A stretch of 64,000 nucleotides of DNA from positions 163,568,236 through 163,632,235 of the forward strand of contig NC_080539.1 of NCBI RefSeq assembly GCF_028640845.1. Reading direction: 5' to 3'. Numbering within the stretch: the first letter of the stretch is position 1; every line of letters begins with the position of its first letter. A model generated the notes under the pieces. It did not search any database, was not told the origin of the DNA, and saw only the letters and a list, made by a program, of their open reading frames with translations. This DNA comes from Ahaetulla prasina. Taxonomy: Eukaryota; Chordata; Lepidosauria; Squamata; Colubridae. Shown here piece by piece: positions 20,100 through 33,050 of this stretch. The translations under genes and the position numbers were made by a program.

Positions 20100-21835
20100 T
20101 GGAAAATAAGGCAGAGATCAAAGTAAATTACAGAGAGGTTAGTCAGCCATTGGAAGTACAAAAGATCGTGAAGATTAAGGATAAGTCTCAGTTTCTGGAA
20201 AAATTACAAGGGGCTAAATCCATCTGAAGCCCTAGAGACTATTAAACAAAGGTTCACAGCACTGACTGTGCAGCTAAGGAGTTACACTAGAAAAGCAGAA
20301 GAAATACACATTTCCAAAGGGTCATCCAAGGTGTATTCCTAAGTGCTGTAAAACAACACCGATTATAGCAGAACCATCAACACCGAAACTAAACTGTACT
20401 GGAAGAATACATAGAAGAGAAACCAATCACCATCATAGTAGCAGACAACTAGCAGTGGGTGAAGAATATGAAAAGCTGGATGGCACATGGCCTGGACATG
20501 ATCCACACCTACTGGTTAAAAAAATTAAAAGTGTGTGAATGCCTAGCAACACAAATGAACCAACTGGTAGCAGCAGGCTTTCACCCAAACTGGCTAACAT
20601 AAGGAAGGGAAATACTGATGCCTACAAGGAAACAGCACCTTCCAACCACTGGCCAATAACCTGTCTCCCCACCACATGCAGAACTCTTGTCAAGAATCAT
20701 AGGATTTCAGGACTGTACAGACCAATACATGAGCAGAGCTCAGAAAGGCATTTGGAACAACATTAAGGGCTTAAAACGTAGATATAGCACTCGCCCAAGA
20801 CTTAAAATTTAGATAGACCAATCTGAGCACAGCCTGGATTCACTACAGGAAAGCCTATTATTTAATGCTTGTTAAGTCTATACATGTGACTGGTGCTAGA
20901 CAATGTCAACAGGACATTAAGGACCTTCCACAAAAACTGTGGGACACTGAAGACAATACTGAAAATCCAATTAATCCCAGCATTATCCCACTGCTTTTTG
21001 CATAGGCTCAAACTCCCTTAGCCAGATAAATACAAGAATGGAATGTGGATACAAGTTCAAGAGTGAAACTACCACCAGCCACCTCCTCCACACAGATAAT
21101 AACAAGCTACATGCTAAGAATGAACAAGAGATCAACTCGCTGTTCCATCTGACATGGATTTACTGTGAGGACATTGGGATATCATTCAGAATGGAGAAGT
21201 GTGGCTGAAAGAGAGGGAAGGTAATTAAGACCAATGGGGTGGAATCCCGAGTGAGCCACATAACTGACATGTAGACGGGTTACCAGCACCCCGGTATACC
21301 ACAGCCACATGGGAACCACAACGAGGAAGCAAAAAAGACAGCAACAATCATGCACCACCAAAAGGTAAGATAGGTCCTTGAAGAATCAGCTCAATGGGAA
21401 GATCAGGATCCAGATCATCAGCATGTATGCCCTGGCTCTCATCAGATATCCTGCTCATATAGTAAGTTGGCAAAAGGAGGACATGGAGGCTGACAAGGCG
21501 AAGACAAGGAAACTCCTCATAATGTCAAACCCCAAGTCAAACACCCAGAGACCAGTCCAAAAGACAGTGGACAGGATCTGATGAGTATCAAAGCCAATGT
21601 CATGGATGAAACTCAGAGTATCCAGGAGTACATCAGTAAGGTGGCATCCAAAGATAAGCAATTGAGGCAATAGTAGACGGGGATAGAAGATCAAGTAGAG
21701 AAAGTGCCATAGCTATACAAGACTCTGCATGGGATATATCATTGACGTACAGTTGGGATGACTGACATTGGAAAATCATAACCAATAATATCATCTGGGA
21801 GAACTGGAAACTTATGAATACAAATGAATAAAGAG
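20100..21835 (+). pseudogene. R4/Dong-like LINE, reverse transcriptase segment
   Basis: Continuation of the LINE at 16840. Fragments include MNQLVAAGFHPNWLT (20554-20600), NHWPITCLPTT (20644-20677), DQYMSRAQKGIW near 20722-20757, NRTLRTFHKN near 20908, CGIYQ-region decay near 21000, QLNGKIRIQ near 21387 and PKSNTQRP near 21531. These follow the order of palm and thumb blocks in R4-clade reverse transcriptases. Many stops and frameshifts; the catalytic YxDD block is not readable. The proteins of this clade normally insert into defined or simple targets through a restriction-like endonuclease, of which nothing clear remains. Family is judged from memory of motifs. Confidence 0.6.
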
Positions 21836-22704
21836 TATGTCATTTTTTGAATTATATGTTTAGGAAACATGGACAGTCATTTCAGTTTTTAATGTAATGA
21901 AAGTGGGCCAGTCCAACTTAATCACCAGGTTTTGCACTTTGCCTTGACTGCAGACTAGGACAAAGGCATAGGCTGGACTAGACTGGTATTTTTATCTGTA
22001 AAGAAATCTGGCCAATGAAGGCAAATGAGATGTTAAAATAGGTACAACAGAAAAGGCAGCTTACAAGCAAAGTAGAAATGAACAGAGGTATGGACCTTTG
22101 GTATGCATTATTGCAACATCTGCAGTTTGACGCAATTAATTCCAAGGTTACCAAAACACTACAGAAAGTGTTCCTGTCTGTGTAACATTCAGTGATAAGC
22201 TAACTATTGAGCATTGGGTTACTTTGTTTTGATAAACAAGGTCCATTAAGCACCTTGGCTTTAATATGAGTTTTCTCTTGGTGATTTTAATCACTGGCTT
22301 TAAATCTCCTTGATTTAAATAAATGTGCCTTGATAGATGGACAGTTTGGAGAGATTCAGCATAAACATCTCTTTCATAGCACTGGAAGATACCTGATCCC
22401 GAGCATTGACATCTTTATTAGTTATGTTGTCAACAGCAACTTAAATCAAAGCACAGGACAGTGGCAGCTGGCATTGCAAATATATACATTTATTTGGTAA
22501 GTAGAAATAGATTGATTCACACTCTTGATTATTTGGGCGGCATCTCTTCATGTAGATTTTGGAGAAGGTAGCTACTTACTTGAAATCTTTGTTATTTCTG
22601 TTAAATTGTGAATAGGCTACTGTTTGCAATTAAGTTTCATTATAAACAAAACAAGTATATACAGATTTACATTTGATTGCTTGGAAGTTTTCTTTCATTT
22701 TTAA
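21836..22704. other. unrecognised non-coding DNA
   Basis: No gene or repeat recognised. Confidence 0.5.
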
Positions 22705-22960
22705 TTGACAACCTAGCTAGAAGGCAGCATCTAACCAATCTTGGTTAAGCTCAAAGAATTAAGCAGGACTGAACAAGTTTTATTATCTGGATGGGAGACT
22801 ATTACAAAGTACCAGATTCCAAAAATGACTGGGAAATTGAAAAACATCCCAGAAGAAACTAATGGCAAATTATTTCTGTATCAGTAACCAGGAACTTGCA
22901 CTGCAATAATGTGATTCTGCTTTTGTCATTTTCAACAAGCTTTCGTAGATGCCCATAGAT
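22705..22960 (+). mobile_element. 5S-rRNA-derived SINE
   Basis: 22720-22815 resembles 5S rRNA in its internal control region: aattaagcaggactgaaca and tctggatgggagacta match the conserved AAGCAGGGT..TTGGATGGGAGAC blocks with decay. Downstream cccagaagaaactaatggcaa resembles the body of 5S-derived squamate SINEs. It is a dispersed copy: the 5S 3' end is replaced by unrelated sequence, so it is not a functional rRNA gene. Confidence 0.62.
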
Positions 22961-25900
22961 AAGACTGCAGAGGGAAAAGAGAGTTGCCCTAAAATCAGAG
23001 GTACTTTGCAATTTCATTCTGAAAGTTTTATTTCAGTTGCTTTGGAGTGGTTTATAAATGCAAATAAAATCAATACATTAACATTTCGGGGGGAGGAATA
23101 GAAACCTCCCCACTACTCATTTGCTGCTCTCTGACATGGGGGAAAAATGTATCCAGAGGTTTGTAAAATGAGCCTTTTGGTGAGCATTTTGTAGGTTAAA
23201 GAATTCAAATATTTATGAACATGATACTAAGGAACAAAAGTAACACTGAAACTTGCTAATACTTTTTATAGAAAAATAAGTGCAAGCAAAGTTGATGACT
23301 GAGTTTAGCTTTTTTTTTCCCAAAAGAAAAAGATGTCTCAGTAACAGTAGTAGCAGCTTGTGTTTTCTATAGTCTCTCACTGCACATTTCTCCTTTGCAC
23401 TTCTTCCTACACTGTCTTTACTTCAGAGATTGAGAGATTTGCATTCTAGCAGATCAGACTGCATAGCTTGATGCCTGCTGAGAAAAGCTTGCACACCTGT
23501 TAAGCTGTCTGTGCAACTCCAGCAGGGAGCCTTGCTATTCTGAATTCAAACATCTTTACTTTGGGAGAGGCAGATGAAACGAGATTTGATCTAGAGAAAC
23601 TCTAGAGATGATAATCCTGGTGCTAATTTTACACCTTGAGAAGACTGGTTTATACGCTGCTTGGAACAGAATGGAGGGGTTGGAGCGGATAGATAGATGG
23701 CAGTCATAAATTTCACGTCAGAAGAATTGTATTTAAGATCTGGATAAGGAAATTCAGCAGCTTCACTTATTGCAACTTCATATGTAAAGAATAGATGAGA
23801 GTGCCATTTCATTGTAGGGTTCTCATTCTCTCTCTCTCTCTCTCATGTGAAGTTCATTAATGCTTATATCTACCTTGGGAAGAAGAAATTAAATCTGCCG
23901 AGCTGCTTCCAGATTATTTATATCATGATCTGTGAAGCATATGATTTGAGCATCTTCCTCACTAAATTTTAAAAAAGACAGGGTGGTTGTTTGTGTGTTT
24001 TTTTTTTAAAGAAGTTTCTATTTTCCTTGCAGGACACATCAGAAATAGTTTTGTAATGTTAATCCATGCAAACTTTTTCAGAATATTGTCTGGCTTGTGC
24101 ATTATAATAAAACTGAGTCTGCAATGTTGGTCTAAATTTAAAATACTGTATTGCAGGTCATTAAAAGAGATTTATGGCAGTTCTAAATTATCTCCAATAA
24201 TTTGCCATGCAGAAAGGCATCTGTAGATAACAGAAAACTTTTTATAACTATTGACAGAATATCTATTAAAAAGCTCTTTGCTGTCCCCATTCATAATATA
24301 GGTTTCCCTTACCCCCTACCCTTTTTAAACCTTTATAACTAATATTATAATCCATATAAAAAAAATTTGCTTCTACTTTTACCCTAAGCTCTGAACTGTC
24401 TGGAAAATTGCAAGAGACCTTTTTCCTCCCTGTGGGCATTTTTTATTTGACAGATCTGTTCATTTTTGGGATGACTGAAATGCCCACTTAGATTTAGATT
24501 GCCAAAAAGAGAACTGTTATGTATTCAGGTCCCCAAATACTTAAACACTTGAAATTGAGAACAAGACTTACGAACTACAAAATATTTTGCTTTCTAAAAC
24601 TGATAAAAGGGAAGAAATGCTCTGTCTTATCCTAGGAATAAAATGCACATAAACAAAAGCTTTGTGTCTTTGAATACCTTGATAGTAAATACCAATTCTC
24701 TAATTGACCACTTTGGGTTATGTTGTTGGAATGCTGTTGGGCTTCTTTTTCTAGCATTTTGAAACATGAAAACAAAATACAATTCAATAACTCTGTATGA
24801 AAAAGGAACAAAAATCTTTGGTCTGCAACAAAAATTGTTGTACAACATTAATTTTTACTACCTTCTCCATTGAGTGTTTCAGCTTCAAGGAGGAGATGGA
24901 GCATAGCATTCACTTGATTACTACCAAACTGCTGTTATTAGCTGTTCTGCTCGACAGTATAATAGTAGTAATAATTCATTTAGTGAATACAATAAACTAC
25001 AGATCATAAATGTAGGAACATTAAAAATGTAATAACTAAGGTAGTTGCTCTGACAGAAGTGGAAAAGTTTCACAGTGTAATAAGCTAATCCTCATTTTTA
25101 TTTTCCATCTGATGTCTACATAGTTGTAATGAGAGTAGAATCTTTTGTTTGTAATTTTTCTAAAGAAACTGTTTTCTTTCTGAGTCTTCCAATTCTTATT
25201 CTTGGTTACTTATTTTTTGCAACAAGATAAATGGTCAGCCAGAGATTTATGCTTTAATTTTCTTTTTATAATTTTTAAATTTGATATTCGACATGACACC
25301 TGTTATAAATGTACATTTGAACTATAAAGTATTAGTGATGCCAACCTACCATCATTCTCTAGCTCTACCACAGCAATATATATAGGATGTACCGAAACTC
25401 AAGCCCCACAGGCCAAGAACGATGCTTAATTAATTAATTAATTAATTAATTTTCCTTCTAGGGAAAATGTAGGCATGTTCAAAGACCATGTGTCAAAAGA
25501 GTAAGGAAATGTTTAGAAAGAAATGGCAACCACTTTGAACATTTAATGTAAGCTACATACTAGACTGTTACAGGGGGCTGAGTTTTGGTACACTCTGTAC
25601 ATGTTTGTATGCATATAAATATGTTTATTAAAATTAGAAAATAAATATGTTCACACTTCTAGTCCAAGAAATGGGAAACCTACCAATCTCTGCAGAATAT
25701 TGGAAAAATTAGTCCCTGCTTGTTTTGTTGGCCTGTTCACCCAACTGGTCAGTAGGGGCTTCTAAGTGCTATCTTGGGCGAATGCTGGTTTTCTGTAAGA
25801 GGTAAAAGATACTTTTGAGATTTAGTTGGTATAAATTAGGAACTTAGAGTTTAAGTTGAGTAAAATGGGAGTACAGCATCACCCATTTGAGATCTTATAA

Positions 25901-27113
25901 AGAGCCTTGTCTCAGGATAGCATACATATATCTTTCATAATTGACCTTATTAGAATATTTGGAATTTTAATTTATTTCATAGGCTATGGCCCATTGTGTC
26001 TTTCTCAAAGATGCATAGTCAATTATTTTAACTCTATTTTAACCACTTTATAATCAGCTCTTGGTGGGCTATGTGAGATAAGTATACATTTAAATAAAAT
26101 CTGCATTTATTTTAAGTTGTTTTCCGAAAGTTTGCATTTTGGGAATGCATTTTATATAATTGCTTTGCACCCGGTATAAGCTATTGTTTTGTACTAGTGG
26201 TTCAATAATATATCTTTTTTTTCTATTTATGATTTATTTTTCTTACATTTGGCCTTTTCTAATTTTCCAGTACCATTGGTGCTTTACTGTCCCAGCTCGT
26301 TTCTGGATCTTTTTGCTTGTTTTTATATATTTTTTACAGAAGTTGGAATGACACAAGAAATAGAATCTCTGACTATGGCTTTGAGAATTTACTGACTCTG
26401 TGCTGAGTTCCATTCCATATTTGAATTTGTGGGGCTATTTATAGCGCAAAAATTGCTTACAAAGACAGGCTCTTGTCACCTGGAATAAATTCCTTTGCGT
26501 ATTTTCAAGAAATAAAATTATTCTGCCAATTAATTGGTGGAGTTTAAGTACTGTAATTCAGAGACATTCAAGCAGATTAATATTCAAGGATTCAATGTAT
26601 ATGATAAGCTGAACAACAGACCTTTTCAGCAACAGCTCTGCTAGCAGATGTGAAACCCAATGAAGTAAAACATCATGCCTCTTTTTTATATATTATATAT
26701 TCATTGCCAAGCTATTAAGCATCTAAATTAAAACGTGTAGCAAACTCCAGTGACCCTTTAAAAGGCTAACACACTTTATTCCTGCATATAATAAGTGTCA
26801 CACTGATTAAGTGTTAATATATTCCTAACTTTGGCACTGTCTACAAACTCAAAAACCTTGCTGTAACCTATAAAGCAAGAATAAACCACTTTTTAAGACT
26901 CTCTTGCTCTATTATCTATCTAATGTTAGCAATCTAATATACTGTCTCTCCCGCTGTTTTGAAATTGTCAGTTCATCTAGCATTTCTTTATCTATGGTTA
27001 CATTCTTCTGTTATCTTAATTGAGGAAACAGCTCTTGTGTGGAATTTATATAATGTTCCAATAAATTCTACATTCTTTTGCATCTCCCTTCTTCAGAATT
27101 AGTGTAGTCTTGA
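22961..27113. other. long unrecognised AT-rich stretch
   Basis: About 4.1 kb with no gene and no dispersed repeat recognised. Simple repeats only: (TC)n at 23829-23843 and (ATTA)n at about 25425-25451. 26540-26870 and 23330-23560 look less repetitive than their surroundings and could be conserved regulatory DNA, but nothing in the sequence proves it. Confidence 0.45.
25425..25451. repeat. (ATTA)n microsatellite
   Basis: Tandem taatta units, about seven copies. Confidence 0.85.
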
Positions 27114-27820
27114 TCCATGGAATCAAGGAAACTCAAACTGACCAAGGAGCGATTGATACAGTTTTACAGAGGTATTATTGAGTCTATCATCTGCACCTCT
27201 ATAACTGGTTTAGTTCTGCAACCCAACAAGACAGACTCAGACTTCAGAGGATAATTAGAACTGCAGGAAAAACAATTGCTACCAACCTGCCTTCCATTGA
27301 GGATCTGTATACTGAGGAACTGTATACTGTATACTGCACAAGTCAAAAAGAGGACTGTGAAAATATTTGCAGACCCTCACATCCTGGACATAAACTGTTT
27401 CAACTCCTACCCTCAAAACGACGCTATAGAGCACTGCACACCAGAACTAGACACAAGAACAGTTTTTCCTGAATGCCATCACTCTGCTGAGCAAATAATT
27501 CCCTCAACACTTTCAAACTATTCACTTAGTCCGCATTACTATTACTGTTAGTCTTCTCATCATTCCTATCACTCATCTCCTCCCATTTATGACTGCATGA
27601 CTGTAACTTAATTGCCTGTATCCTTACAATTTATATTAATATTGATTGTTTCCTAGTATGATTTGATTGTTTATTTGTACCCTATGACTATCATTAAGTG
27701 TTGTACCTTATGATTCTTGACAAATGTATCTTGTCTTTTTATGTACACTGAAAGCATATGCACCAAAGACAAATTCCTTATGTGTCCAGTCACACTTGGC
27801 CAATAAAAAATTCTATTCTA
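27114..27820 (+). mobile_element. CR1/L3-type LINE 3' end ('Snake1'-like)
   Basis: The C-terminal part of ORF2 is readable in fragments: RLQRIIRTAGKTIATNLPSI (27240-27300), SIEDLYT, then KRTVKIFADP and HCTPELDTRT in a shifted frame. A long 3' UTR follows with attaagtgttgtacctta (27693-area) and tgtacactgaaagcatatgc, ending in caataaaaaattctattcta. The same UTR occurs at 55370 (minus) and 56040 (plus). LINEs of this type with ATTCT tails are described from advanced snakes. 5'-truncated and frameshifted. Confidence 0.75.
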
Positions 27821-27929
27821 TGTCACCAGAATAGAGTTGGATATGAGTACATACAGTGTCTGTTGAACTTATACAACAAATACATTATAAAAATGGCAAG
27901 AGATGACATCTGGATTCAAAACTGGAGCT

Positions 27930-28450
27930 TGAAACACTAACAAATTGAGATGGATAGATAACATCATTTTGTTAGCTGAAAATAACAAAGTCTTAAAAGA
28001 ACTATTTCTGAAAGTAAAGATGAAAAATGAATATAATATGGGTTTCAGGTTGACTTATAAGTAGATAAAGTGTGCTAGAGAAGTAAACGGAATTAATCTT
28101 AGCAAGGAAGGCAAGATTATGGAGGATAAAGTTAGTTCTATGACAGTAAAGATCAACATTGTTGAAGCAATGTTTTTCCTAGTATAATAAAAGTATGCCA
28201 AAGAAAGCAGGGCAGAGAGAGAGGGGAAAAAAGAAAACCAGGCTTTGAATTATTGATTTGCCTATAGTTACTCTATGGAAAGTACCATGGTCTAAAAGTA
28301 GGATCAATCCTGTACCAAATATTGACTAACTTCTGCTTTGAGATCATGATAAACAACCAGAAACTGTTATGGTTCGGATATGTGATATGAACAGATAAGG
28401 AACTAATAAAACAAAAACTCTGCTTTGTAAGATTGGAGAAGTAGAACAGA
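27930..28450 (+). pseudogene. possible RTE/BovB-like LINE fragment
   Basis: Broken frames read LRWIDNIILLAENNKVLKEL (27946-28005) and later KINIVEAMFF near 28150, resembling the DDIILMAE and KAMVFPV blocks of RTE reverse transcriptases with the aspartate pair altered. Heavily decayed. It could be another LINE clade. Confidence 0.35.
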
Positions 28451-28906
28451 AAAACAACAGATAAGGTGAGTAGGTAGAAAGAAAAGGATCACTGGAATGT
28501 CTTCAAAAGGGTTTTAGATTATCTCCGGATTCAGATCAAGAGAGTCAGGATATACCTACATGGTTGCCCCACAGATGCAAAGCAGTAGCCTCCACTCCTC
28601 CTCCTTTCAAATTAAGGTTTACAATATAATTTCTCAAAAGATTTTCCAGATCATTATTCAATGCACTGTTTGCTTATAAAGAAGAATTAAAGTTTGAAAA
28701 CATTAATTCTATACTTTCCCTTGTCCCTATTGCATTGAATGCAATAAATCATGCTTGTACAGAACATTAGGTGCAAGTCTAATAGTGAGTAACGTTGCTG
28801 GGATGAAATGCCTAACAGACCCTGAGAGAGAAGGCAGTAAGACAGGAACAAGGCTGTTAACTTAAAACATGCTGAAGTCAGATGAAGGGAGAGTTTGCCT
28901 TAATTA
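28451..28906. other. unrecognised non-coding DNA
   Basis: No gene or repeat recognised with confidence. Confidence 0.45.
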
Positions 28907-31150
28907 CCATATTTTTCGGAGTATAAGACGCACCGGAGTGTAAGATGCAGCTTAGTTTTTGGGGAGAAAAATAGGCGGGGGGGGGGGGGGGAAATCTGCC
29001 TATCAGATGTTCATCTGACTAGCGTTCTAAGTCTGGTCAGCTTCAGCACATTAGTTTGCTGGTTTTTATCCCCTGCTTGGGGATAAAAAACAGCTTCTTA
29101 TTTATTTATTTATTTATTATTCGAATTTATATACCGCCCTATCTCCCAAAGGACTCAGGGCGGTTCACAGGCATATAAAACATCAATATCAATATACAAA
29201 TTAAAATAATCCTTAAAAAACTTATTCTAGCACCCGAATTATTAAAAATAGAAATATAAATATCAAATATAAAATATTAAAATCAATTTAAAACCCCTCT
29301 AAATTTAAAAATCTAAGCCAGTCCTGCACAGATGAATAAATGTGTCTTAAGCTCGCGACGGAAGGTTCGAAGGTCAGGAAGTTGACGGAGTCCTGGGGGG
29401 AGTTCGTTCCAGAGGGTGGGAGCCCCCACAGAGAAGGCCCTTCCCCTGGGCGTCGCCAAACGACACTGCCTAGCTGACGGCACCCTGAGGAGTCCCTCTC
29501 TGTGAGAGCGCACGGGTCGGTGAGAGGTATCTGGTCGCAGTAGGCGGTCCCGTAGATAACCCGGCCCTATGCCATGGAGCGCTTTAAAGGTGGTCACCAA
29601 AACCTTGAAGCGCACCCGGAAGGCCACAGGTAGCCAGTGCAGCCTGCGCAGGATGGGTGTTATCACGGGAGCCACGAGGGCTCCCTCTATCACCCGCGCA
29701 GCCGCATTCTGAACTAACTGCAGCCTCCGGATGCCCTTCAAGGAAGCCCCATGTAGAGGCGTTGCAGTAATCCAGGCGAGGCGTCACAAGGCGTGAGTGA
29801 CCGTGCAAAGGGCCTCCCGGTCCAGAAAGGCGCAACTGGCGCACCAGGCGAACCTGGTAAACGCTCTCCTGGAGACGGCCGTCAAATGATCTTCTAGAGA
29901 CAGCCGTTCATCCAGGAGGGCGCCTAAGTTCGCACCCTCTCCATCGGGGCCAATGACTCGCCACCGATGGTCAGCCGCGGATTTAGCTGACTGTGCGGGA
30001 TGCGGCATCCACAGCCACTCTGTCTTGGAGGATTGAGCTTGAGCCTGTTTCTCCCCATCCAGACCCGTCGGCCTCCAGGCACCGGGACAGCACTTGATAA
30101 CCGTTGGGGTGGTCGGTGTGGAAAAATACAGCTGGGTGTCATCCGCGTACAGCTGGTACCTCACACGAACCCACTGATGATCTCACCCAGCGGCTTCATG
30201 TAGATGTTGAACAGAAGGCGAGAGGATCGATCCTCGGCACCCCACAAGTGAGGGGCCTCGGGCCGACCTCTGCCCCCCTGTCAACACCGACTGCGACCGG
30301 TCGGAGAGATAGGAGGAGAACCACCGATAAACGGTGCCTCCCACTCCCAATCCCTCCAACCGGCGCAGCAGGATACCATGGTCGATGGTATCGAAAGCCG
30401 CTGAGAGGTCTAATAGGACCAGGGCAGAGGAACAACCCCTATCCCTGGCCCTCCAGAGATCATCCACCAACGCGACCAAAGCCGTCTCCGTGCTGTAACC
30501 GGGCCGGAAACCGGACTGGAGCGGGTCTAGATAGACAGTTTCATCCAGGTGTAAGGGAAACTGATATGCCACCATACTCTCAACAACCTTCGCCGCGAAG
30601 CGAAGGTTGGAGACCGGACGATAATTATCTCAAACAGCGGGTCAGGAAGGCTTCTTGAGGAGGGGCCTCACCACCGCCTCTTTCAAGGCGGCCGGAAAGA
30701 CACCCTCCACCAAAGAAGCACTCGTAATCGCCTGGAGCCAGCCTCGGGTCACCTCCTAAAGCACAGCTTCTAAAGCACAACTGATCTTTGGAGAAAGAAG
30801 CAATGAGAAAAGCAGGCAAGTTAAGGCTGAAAAAAATCATTACAGCTGAGAGTCGGAGCAGGCAAAGCACTTCACTCGCTAGCACCTGGTTAGGGCTGAA
30901 AAAAAGCTTCACAGCTGAGAGTCGGAGGGAGCAGGCAAAGCACAGAAGATTGCTTCACTGAAAAAAAAGCTGCTAAAGCACAGCTGAGAGTCGGAGAGAG
31001 CAGACAAAGCATGGAGATTGCTTCACTCGCTAGCACCTCGTTAGGGCTGGAAAAAAGCTTTAAAAAACTTACATTCGGAGTATAAGACGCACCCAAATTT
31101 CCCTCCCTTTTAGGAGAGGAAAAAGTGTGCCTTATACTTCAAAAAGTATA
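28907..31150. mobile_element. inverted-repeat DNA element split by an L2 LINE
   Basis: Left end ccatatttttcggagtataa and right end attcggagtataagac..cttatacttcaaaaagtata carry inverted gtcttatactccgaaaaata sequence, repeated inside the right end. The part right of the L2 (30758-31080) is built of imperfect direct repeats of roughly 110 bp with aaagcacagctgagagtcgg as the recurring core. A G-run (28977-28992) lies near the left end. Non-coding; superfamily not determined. Confidence 0.65.
29099..30757 (-). mobile_element. 5'-truncated L2-clade LINE
   Basis: Minus-strand copy of the LINE at 58871, covering the second half of reverse transcriptase and the C-terminal domain. Readable blocks: LVLLDLSAAFDTIDH and RWFSSYLSDRSQ (minus ORF 30183-30575), MRYQLYADDTQLYF with the catalytic YADD intact (start of minus ORF 29784-30164), and RPVRSHREGLLRV..LWNELPPGLRQ (29313-29741). 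The 3' UTR hairpin is at 29134-29163 and an AAATA tail marks the left end. acagcttct occurs on both sides (29090-29098, 30763-30771) and is the probable target duplication. Frameshifts separate the blocks. Confidence 0.83.
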
Positions 31151-31331
31151 GTACGCACGGTACAAGTTTTAAACAGCTTTGGTAGCTTTGCAGATTCAAA
31201 TACTTTACCCTACATATTAGTAATAAAGATATTTCCAGAAATCTAAGAGGTACCAACTGAACTTGCCAACCTCACAGCGCTTGATTTTTTTAAAAAAAAA
31301 AGTTAAAGGAGTGCCTTCAGATTTTACTCCA

Positions 31332-31634
31332 TTAGTCGTTGCCAACTATAGGAGGCAATGCTCATCTCTGTTTCAAGGCCATTGAGCCATTGTCCAAAGA
31401 CATTTCTGCAGTCATGTGGACAGCATGATGTCACAGAGAGCTGCTCTTTTCCTATCAAAGTGGTATCTATTTATCTACTTGCATTTGCATGCTTTCGAAC
31501 TGCTAGGTTGGCAGTAGCTGGGGCAAGGACAGAAGCTCACCCCATCACATGGCATTTCAAGTCTTGAAACTGGGCTGTTGGCTTTTCCGGTCGACAAACC
31601 CGGAATCTTAACCACTGAGCCGCTGCGCCACCCC
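31332..31634 (-). mobile_element. Sauria-type SINE (tRNA head, RTE/BovB-like tail)
   Basis: On the minus strand it starts ggggtggcgcagcggctcag, a pol III A-box context, then gtttgtcgaccgg, ctgccaacctagcagttcga, aaagcatgcaaatgcaagta and ends cagagatgagcattgcctc..ggcaacgacta. This matches the remembered layout of Sauria SINEs, which are mobilised by BovB LINEs. Full length apart from the last bases of the tail. Confidence 0.78.
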
Positions 31635-32907
31635 AGGGCTCAATAGTTACCATTTTATTCACTCTAAATAATTTGGAACAAAGAACTCAAAGATTAAAAT
31701 ATATTGAGTTCACAATACCCTGTTTTTGTTTTGAGAGGGAGATGTTATATTTGAACTGGAAACTGTCCTGGCCTCAACATACTTCTGAAATGACCAGAAC
31801 AACATTAGATGTCTTCCAGGGAGCAGTTTCCTTCAAGCTGAAAGCAATGGTTTCAAGCTAAAACAAGACATTTCAGACTCAAAAAGTTTCCAGTTCAAAA
31901 GGTTTTTGCACATCCTTAAGGATTACTTATTTTGCAAGATAATAGTAATTCATGTTCTACTAGATTATTGTGCCCATGATATCTGTCTTTTAAAGGGTCC
32001 AAAAGAAATTTATTAAACATTAGATACTACAATGGTCATTTTTATCTGGAGAAAAAAAAATCAAATTTTGTTCTACAAACAAGACTACTTCATGTTCTAT
32101 TGATATGGAAACATTTTTAAAAAATATTTATTTATTGGACTTCTATGTATACCAGTGTTAAGAAGCTGTTGTGGGCAGTTCACCACAACAATAAAAACAA
32201 AAATAAATAAATATTTAATAATAATTAAAAAACAACAACAAAAAACAGTGCATCTACCTGTACTTGCTATGAAACCATTCCCAACTTCATCTTATTCTGC
32301 CCTTACCCTATCAGTCAGTTAAATATAGAAATTTGTCTTGTGGATTTGGCATGCTACTTGTAACAGATTAAAAAGCATCCCAAAGCATTTTTTTTAGTAT
32401 TGGGAAACCAGCTGTTTTGAATCAAATGTTACTGAATTTGTTTCATATGCTTTTTTCTCACCATCCAAAGGATCTGTGGATCTCACACACAGAGAGAGAA
32501 ACAATTATGACTCTCAATAGTTGGAATGTATAATTTGCAAGAAAAGGAACTTGCAAACGTTTGGTGTTGCTTCTCATCATATTGTACTAAGAGATTCCAA
32601 GTGCAAGGATAATACTTTGTATGTAAAAAAAAAAAGCAATTTGCATATCTGAAGATTATTACTCCAACCAGTCTGGTACACTCATGCCTCTACAGTCAGC
32701 TAAATGTTCGCTTATTCCTTTTGCCTGAAGACGTGTTTTTGAAATATGAGAACTCGGGATAATTCTATAAAATTTAAATTGGCCTCATATTTTGCCTTTA
32801 TGGAATTTTGATATTTTATAGGCATTGTAAGTGAATCTATATTGAAATTGTCTGTAGAATTGTATAAAGAGACTTCTGAGTAACTCTAGCCAGTAGCTTT
32901 TGTAGTA
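31635..32907. other. unrecognised DNA with a probable LINE tail fragment
   Basis: No gene recognised. 32125-32240 (aatatttatttattggactt..cagttcaccacaacaataaaa) looks like a decayed minus-strand L2/CR1 3' end without a clear hairpin. Confidence 0.4.
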
Positions 32908-33043
32908 CTGGGGTGTCAAACTCACAGCCTACGGGCCAGATGCATCTCATGCTGGTCATGCCCACGCCCGGTGTAGCAAAGGAGGGGGGGAGTCACAATA
33001 CGTCATGTGATGACACCGTGACAACACGAGTTTGACACCCCTG
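32908..33043. mobile_element. hAT-type MITE (GGGGTGTCAAACTC family)
   Basis: 136 bp. Left end ctggggtgtcaaactc, right end gagtttgacacccctg. 8-bp duplications ttgtagta / ttgtagtg (7 of 8). Related copies at 49133 and 51739 share the core gtcacaat(g/a)cgtcatgtgatgac. Confidence 0.85.
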
Positions 33044-33050
33044 TTGTAGT

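Noticed and set aside
22720..22815. A 5S rRNA gene
   Set aside because: Conserved blocks are mutated and the 3' third is replaced by SINE sequence.
30104..30658. A 184-residue plus-strand ORF
   Set aside because: Antisense shadow of the minus-strand L2 reverse transcriptase.
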